Notes under the pieces: model-generated
Database searches by the model: none
What the model saw: only the letters and a program-made list of their open reading frames with translations
What the model was told of the DNA's origin: nothing
Source of the DNA: Clostridia bacterium
Lineage (GTDB): Bacteria > Bacillota > Clostridia > Oscillospirales > Acutalibacteraceae
Direction of reading: 5' to 3'
Assembly: GCA_900755995.1 (NCBI GenBank)
Contig: CAAEIM010000195.1
Coordinates: 1-17,406 of the forward strand
DNA: 17,406 bases
Part shown: positions 13,930 to 17,406 of the stretch, in pieces
How the letters are laid out: every line of letters begins with the position of its first letter
Position numbering within the stretch: position 1 is the stretch's first letter
Position numbers and translations under genes: made by a program

Positions 13930-13951
13930 TTGGTCAAAACTTGGTCAAAAC
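13930..13951. repeat. Perfect tandem 11-bp repeat
   Basis: TTGGTCAAAAC occurs twice head to tail (13930-13940, 13941-13951) in the AT-rich gap (13756-14013) between the reductase and lysS. No ORF spans it convincingly. Such iterons can be protein-binding sites or relics near an integration site downstream of lysS; function unknown. No strong lysS terminator is seen in the gap. Confidence 0.6.
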
Positions 13952-14013
13952 GCCTTGACTAACTGTATTTATGAATGCCTCAAAGCCCCGAAACCCTTGA
14001 TTTTCCTAGATTC

Positions 14014-15507
14014 TTATTTATCCAATGACTTCATCGTCGGGAAGAGCAAAACATCTCTGATTGCAGGAGAGTTTGTCATAATCATAACCATTCTGTCAAT
14101 GCCAAATCCGATTCCGCCTGTCGGAGGCATACCGATATTGAGGGCATTGAGGAAGTCCTCATCAATGCTGTTTGCTTCGTCATCGCCCTGAGCCTTAAGC
14201 TCCTCCTGTGCCTCAAAACGCTCACGCTGGTCAATAGGATCGTTAAGCTCAGAATATGCGTTTGCCATCTCCCAACCGTTAATAAAGAATTCAAATCTTT
14301 CAACGTAATCCGGGTTATCAGGCTTTTTCTTTGTAAGCGGTGAAATTTCAACAGGATGATCCATAACGAAGGTCGGCTGAATAAGGTGCTCCTCTACATA
14401 CTCCTCAAAGAGAAGGTTGAGAATATCGCCCTTCTTATGTCTGTCCTCATAATGAATACCCAGCTTGTCGGCAAGAGCCTTTGCTTCCTCTGTTGTATGA
14501 ATTTCGTTAAAATCAATATTGCCGTATTTCTTTACAGCGTCAACCATTGTGATTCTCTCAAACGGCTTTGAAAAATCGATTGTGTAGTCGCCGTAGGTAA
14601 TTACTTCACTGCCGTTTACTTCCTTGGCTACATAACGGTAGAGGTTCTCTGTCAAATCCATCATACCGTGGTAATCGGTAAATGCCTGATAAAGCTCCAT
14701 AAGGGTAAACTCGGGGTTATGTCTTGTGTCAAGTCCCTCGTTTCTGAATACTCTGCCGATTTCGTAAACCCTCTCAAGTCCGCCTACTATAAGACGCTTT
14801 AAGTAAAGCTCAAGTGAAATTCTGAGGTGAAGATCCTCGTCAAGAGCATTGAAGTGTGTGTCAAACGGTCTTGCAGCTGCGCCGCCTGCGTTAGAAACAA
14901 GAATTGGGGTTTCAACCTCCATAAAGTCTTGCTCAGCAAGGTAACGGCGGATAGAGCTGATAACCTTTGAGCGCTTTACAAAAGTTTCCTTAACGTCCTC
15001 GTTCATAATCAAGTCAACATAACGCTGTCTGTAACGAATATCTGTATTTGTAAGGCCGTGGAATTTCTCAGGCAAAATCTGCAAGCTCTTTGAAAGAAGG
15101 GTTACGGATGAAGCGTGAATTGAAATTTCACCGGTCTTTGTTTTGAACACCTCGCCGCTGATTCCGACAATATCACCCACATCGTACTTTTTAAAATCCT
15201 TATAGCTGTCCTCGCCGATGCAATCTCTTGCTACATATGACTGAATTGTGCCCTTTAAATCCTGAATATGGCAGAATGAAGCCTTACCCATAACACGTTT
15301 CGACATAATTCTGCCTGCTAAAGAAACTGTCTTGCCCTCAAGCTCGTCAAAGTTTTCCTTAACATCTGCACTGTGGTGCGACACGTCATACTTTGTAATT
15401 TCAAATGGGTTTTTGCCTGCTTCCTGGAGTGCGGCAAGCTTTTCACGGCGAACCTTTAAAAGCTCGCCTATATTTTCAGTGTTCTGCGACTGGTTCTTCT
15501 CACTCAT
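14014..15507 (-). CDS. lysS: Lysine--tRNA ligase, class II
   Basis: 497 residues, normal length. N-terminal OB-fold anticodon-binding domain (~60-170: VSLAGRIMSKRVMGKASFCH IQDLKGTIQSYV), then the class II core: motif 1 region (SSIRRYLAEQDFMEVETPIL), motif 2 (ERVYEIGRVFRNEGLDTRHN PEFTLMELYQAF), motif 3 (GIGFGIDRMVMIMTNSPAIR DVLLFP) at the C-terminus. It charges tRNA-Lys in the cytoplasm. Start ATG 15507 with AAAGGAA-type SD. It lies 25 bp after greA and is expressed from the greA promoter. The greA-lysS order is common in Clostridia. Confidence 0.97.
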   Translation of the reverse strand: MSEKNQSQNTENIGELLKVRREKLAALQEAGKNPFEITKYDVSHHSADVKENFDELEGKTVSLAGRIMSKRVMGKASFCHIQDLKGTIQSYVARDCIGEDSYKDFKKYDVGDIVGISGEVFKTKTGEISIHASSVTLLSKSLQILPEKFHGLTNTDIRYRQRYVDLIMNEDVKETFVKRSKVISSIRRYLAEQDFMEVETPILVSNAGGAAARPFDTHFNALDEDLHLRISLELYLKRLIVGGLERVYEIGRVFRNEGLDTRHNPEFTLMELYQAFTDYHGMMDLTENLYRYVAKEVNGSEVITYGDYTIDFSKPFERITMVDAVKKYGNIDFNEIHTTEEAKALADKLGIHYEDRHKKGDILNLLFEEYVEEHLIQPTFVMDHPVEISPLTKKKPDNPDYVERFEFFINGWEMANAYSELNDPIDQRERFEAQEELKAQGDDEANSIDEDFLNALNIGMPPTGGIGFGIDRMVMIMTNSPAIRDVLLFPTMKSLDK

Positions 15508-15532
15508 CTTTTATATTTCCTTTCAACACATC

Positions 15533-16015
15533 TTACTTTGAAATCTCTAAAATTTTAAGTCCCTGCATACCGCCGGGGGTTTCAACCTCAACAACATCGC
15601 CGACGCTCTTATTCATAAGCGCCTTGCCGATAGGTGACTCATCGGAAATAACGCCCTCTCTGGGGTTAATGCCGTTTGAGCCTGAGCCTAAAATCTTAAA
15701 CGAAACCTGTCTGCCGTTTGCAATATATTCAACCGACACAACAGAAGTAAGGTGAACGTGCTCGTTAGAAGTGTTGCTCTCATCAATGATAACGGCATTT
15801 TTGAGGGTAGCCTCAACAGTTGCAATACGAGCCTCAAGAATAGCCTGCTCGTTTTTAGCGTCATCATATTCACTGTTCTCAGAAAGGTCACCGTATGAAC
15901 GTGCAACCTTGATTTTTTCTGCAATTTCTTTTCTTTTTTCGGTTTTTAAAAACTCAAGCTCGTCCTCATATTTTTTAATATCCTCTGCTGTAAGCATAAT
16001 TTGTTTTGCTGCCAT
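15533..16015 (-). CDS. greA: Transcription elongation factor GreA
   Basis: 160 residues, full length. The N-terminal coiled coil (~10-75) carries the conserved acidic tip GDLSENSEYDDAKNEQ that enters the RNA polymerase secondary channel and promotes cleavage of backtracked RNA. The C-terminal FKBP-like domain has ISDESPIGKALMNKSVGDVV and ends GGMQGLKILEI. The frame is open 54 codons further upstream, but ATG 16015 is chosen: it fits the family N-terminus (MAAKQIMLTAED) and has SD AAAGGA about 9 bp away, while the promoter lies inside the longer form. Cotranscribed with lysS. Confidence 0.96.
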   Translation of the reverse strand: MAAKQIMLTAEDIKKYEDELEFLKTEKRKEIAEKIKVARSYGDLSENSEYDDAKNEQAILEARIATVEATLKNAVIIDESNTSNEHVHLTSVVSVEYIANGRQVSFKILGSGSNGINPREGVISDESPIGKALMNKSVGDVVEVETPGGMQGLKILEISK

Positions 16016-16073
16016 TATACATCGTCCTTTCAATAAGAAAAATGAAATCTTTAAAGTCCTTACATACCCTTTT

Positions 16074-16102
16074 ATTATAAAATTATTTGCGACTATTGTC
16101 AA
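16074..16102 (-). promoter_or_regulatory. Consensus promoter of greA-lysS
   Basis: Minus strand TTGACA (16097-16102), 17-bp spacer, TATAAT (16074-16079): a perfect sigma-70/sigma-A promoter, ~58 bp ahead of the greA ATG. It also rules out the longer greA start. Confidence 0.85.
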
Positions 16103-16222
16103 GCAAATTGTAGGATTACTGTTGATGTTCAAAAAATAAATTACAGTAGATTTCAAAGGACAAAGTGCAATCATCACTGCTCTATTTATAATTATTGCAG
16201 AAAATAATTAAACTGCCACAGT

Positions 16223-16246
16223 AAAAAGGGAGGTCTGCCCTCCCTT
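16223..16246 (-). terminator. Terminator overlapping the stop codon of the 279-aa gene
   Basis: AAGGGAGG (16226-16233) pairs with CCTCCCTT (16239-16246), loop TCTGC. The minus-strand transcript continues into a U-run (A16223-16227 on +). The outer base pairs include two bases of the TAA stop at 16245-16247, so the terminating ribosome would sit on the stem. Confidence 0.85.
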
Positions 16247-17084
16247 ATTCGTCCGGTTTATTTAATTTTTCAAACAATTCATACAACGAATCGACCGTCT
16301 GAGTTGTTGAATAATCACCGCACATTGTCGGCACAATCGAGCCTAAGCTGTACTGCCTGCCCAGAGAATACAGTGCGGAACAAAAATACTCTGTTTCAAG
16401 CTCAATGGGCTTAATTCTCTCAAAGCCTTTTGGCATTTCAAAATAGTATTTGTAATAAACCTGCCCTGCTATTTCAGCCTTAGGCCTGCCGTTAGTCAGA
16501 ATCAATGCGTTTGGGTTTGACGCAAAGGAATTTTCAATCGTGCGTGGAGCAATAATCAAATCACAACGTTCAAGCTCATCCGAACTTTTTGTTATAACCG
16601 CACAGGCGCCCATATTTTCCATTATATGTTCATTTGCTTCGCAGTAGCTGTCGGGGCAATTTGTAACAGCCGTTACATCGGAAGAATATTTCATAATACA
16701 CTTCAAATAATCGCAATCTCTGGCGTCAGGGTCATAGAGTCCTATTTTTACCTTTTCGGAGAATTCGTACATTGATAATATGTGGAGGGCAAGATTTGAA
16801 CACAGCCTTGCTCTGAAATCAGAATTTTCAAATCTGCGCAAGCCGCATTCAGGTGAAAACTCAACCTTAGGTGAGCAGACCACTCTGCTTTTGCTGTCGC
16901 CTATAATTTTCTCAAGCCTTTCAAGCCTCGGCCTTTTGCCGTATGAAATATATGTAATATGCTTTAGGTAAACCCCTCTCGCCCTATTAACCTGAATTAC
17001 CACTCTGTCCCTCTTTAATCTGTCGGCTAAGCCCTTCATTCCCTTTCTTCTGTCGTGCTTTTTGACAGTCAGCGCCGTAAGCAT
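16245..17084 (-). CDS. Conserved-looking protein of unknown function, Rossmann-like middle
   Basis: 279 residues, function not recognised. The N-terminus is strongly basic (VKKHDRRKGMKGLADRLKRD). Residues ~110-180 look like alternating beta/alpha units: KVKIGLYDPDARDCDYLKCI, DVTAVTNCPDSY, GACAVITKSSDELERCDLII AP, NALILTNGR, as in a Rossmann-type nucleotide- or receiver-like fold without an obvious GxGxxG. The end is helical. No signal peptide or membrane helix. Start ATG 17084 with SD GGAGGG lying in the 3' arm of the preceding hairpin. Between the M23 peptidase and greA-lysS; a link to cell-wall or sporulation biology is only a guess from context. Confidence 0.8.
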   Translation of the reverse strand: MLTALTVKKHDRRKGMKGLADRLKRDRVVIQVNRARGVYLKHITYISYGKRPRLERLEKIIGDSKSRVVCSPKVEFSPECGLRRFENSDFRARLCSNLALHILSMYEFSEKVKIGLYDPDARDCDYLKCIMKYSSDVTAVTNCPDSYCEANEHIMENMGACAVITKSSDELERCDLIIAPRTIENSFASNPNALILTNGRPKAEIAGQVYYKYYFEMPKGFERIKPIELETEYFCSALYSLGRQYSLGSIVPTMCGDYSTTQTVDSLYELFEKLNKPDE

Positions 17085-17087
17085 AAA

Positions 17088-17130
17088 AATCCCTCCGCAT
17101 AGCTTTTTATAAAGTATATGCGAAGGGATT
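17088..17130 (-). terminator. Terminator of the M23 gene containing the next gene's SD
   Basis: 14-bp stem with one mismatch: AATCCCT plus CGCATA (17088-17101) against TATGCG plus AGGGATT (17117-17130), loop 17102-17116. On the minus strand it is followed by TTTTTA. The 3' arm carries GGAGGG, the SD for ATG 17084, so read-through RNA would hide it. Confidence 0.7.
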
Positions 17131-17179
17131 AATTTTAATTCACACTCAGCATAAAAGCTGTCACACCCGCCAAGCAGTG

Positions 17180-17406
17180 TTATGATTGATACTCTGTCAT
17201 AGGGTTGTACTTAACACCGTTAAGTCTGGTTTCAAAATGGAGATGAGGGCCTGTTGAATGACCTGTAGAGCCTACAAAGCCGATAACCTGTCCCTGATAT
17301 ACCTTTTGTCCCGAATAAACCATAGTTGTGGAAAGATGGGCATAAACGGTCATTTTGCCGTCATCGTGCGCAATCATTACATAGTTGCCGTATCCGCCGC
17401 CGCAGC
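17180..17406 (-). CDS. M23 (LytM) peptidase, C-terminal part
   Basis: Open from the right edge (first full codon at 17404) to TAA at 17180-17182, ~74 residues. CGGGYGNYVMIAHDDGKMTV YAHLSTTMV and YQGQVIGFVGSTGHSTGPHL HFETRLNG hold the HxH zinc/catalytic motif (HLHFE) and the YAHL strand of lysostaphin-like metallopeptidases. The first ligand motif (HxGxD) and any signal peptide, SH3 or LysM domain are beyond the edge. It cleaves peptidoglycan cross-links, or, if degenerate upstream, activates another hydrolase. It is followed by the hairpin at 17088-17130. Confidence 0.92.
   Translation of the reverse strand, partial: CGGGYGNYVMIAHDDGKMTVYAHLSTTMVYSGQKVYQGQVIGFVGSTGHSTGPHLHFETRLNGVKYNPMTEYQS

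Noticed and set aside
16016..16177. 54-codon N-terminal extension of GreA
   Set aside because: Contains the consensus promoter; the family N-terminus and an SD support ATG 16015.
1..17406. CRISPR array, complete insertion sequence, tRNA or rRNA gene
   Set aside because: No regularly spaced repeats, no transposase frame with terminal inverted repeats, and no cloverleaf-like or rRNA sequence was recognised.

Overview
The window reads as chromosome of a low-to-moderate-GC Firmicute, most likely a gut Clostridium relative (Ruminococcaceae/Lachnospiraceae type). The grounds are the Shine-Dalgarno (SD) sites of the aaggagg type, TTGACA/TATAAT promoters, the greA-lysS pair, the Cys-rich C_GCAxxG family protein, and scraps of Tn916/Tn1549-like conjugative transposons. 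The species assignment is inference; no rRNA or tRNA gene is present.

Left part (1-3800, + strand): the end of a RibD_C/DHFR-like reductase, then cupin, flavodoxin and carboxymuconolactone-decarboxylase-like genes in one tight redox-type operon. The flavodoxin is broken by a single in-frame TGA at a position expected to encode Trp. A strong hairpin ends the operon, and a separately promoted MATE efflux gene follows.

Middle (3800-10500, - strand): a small operon runs XRE regulator with a beta-rich C-terminal domain, then C_GCAxxG_C_C protein, then GNAT acetyltransferase. Upstream of it lies an exporter operon: MFS transporter, FtsX-type permease, ABC ATPase. Both operons start from nearly superimposable promoter/operator blocks (about 75 bp), which suggests that one regulator, probably the XRE protein, controls both. 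A decayed cysteine-rich KTR gene overlaps the end of the GNAT gene.

Accessory patch (10600-13800): a second RibD_C reductase and a second GNAT (AT-rich), a short unassigned ORF, the last ~65 codons of a tyrosine integrase, a type I toxin-antitoxin-like locus (short hydrophobic peptide on +, well-formed antisense RNA gene on -), and an aldo/keto reductase. This is best read as the scar of one or more integrative elements.

Right part (14000-17406, - strand): core housekeeping. greA and lysS share a consensus promoter. A gene of unknown function (279 aa, Rossmann-like middle) has its SD inside the terminator hairpin of the preceding M23 (LytM) peptidase gene, whose C-terminus reaches the window edge.

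Most notable items: the type I TA locus, the duplicated promoter/operator pair, the nonsense flavodoxin, the two mobile-element scars, and the combined terminator/SD hairpin.
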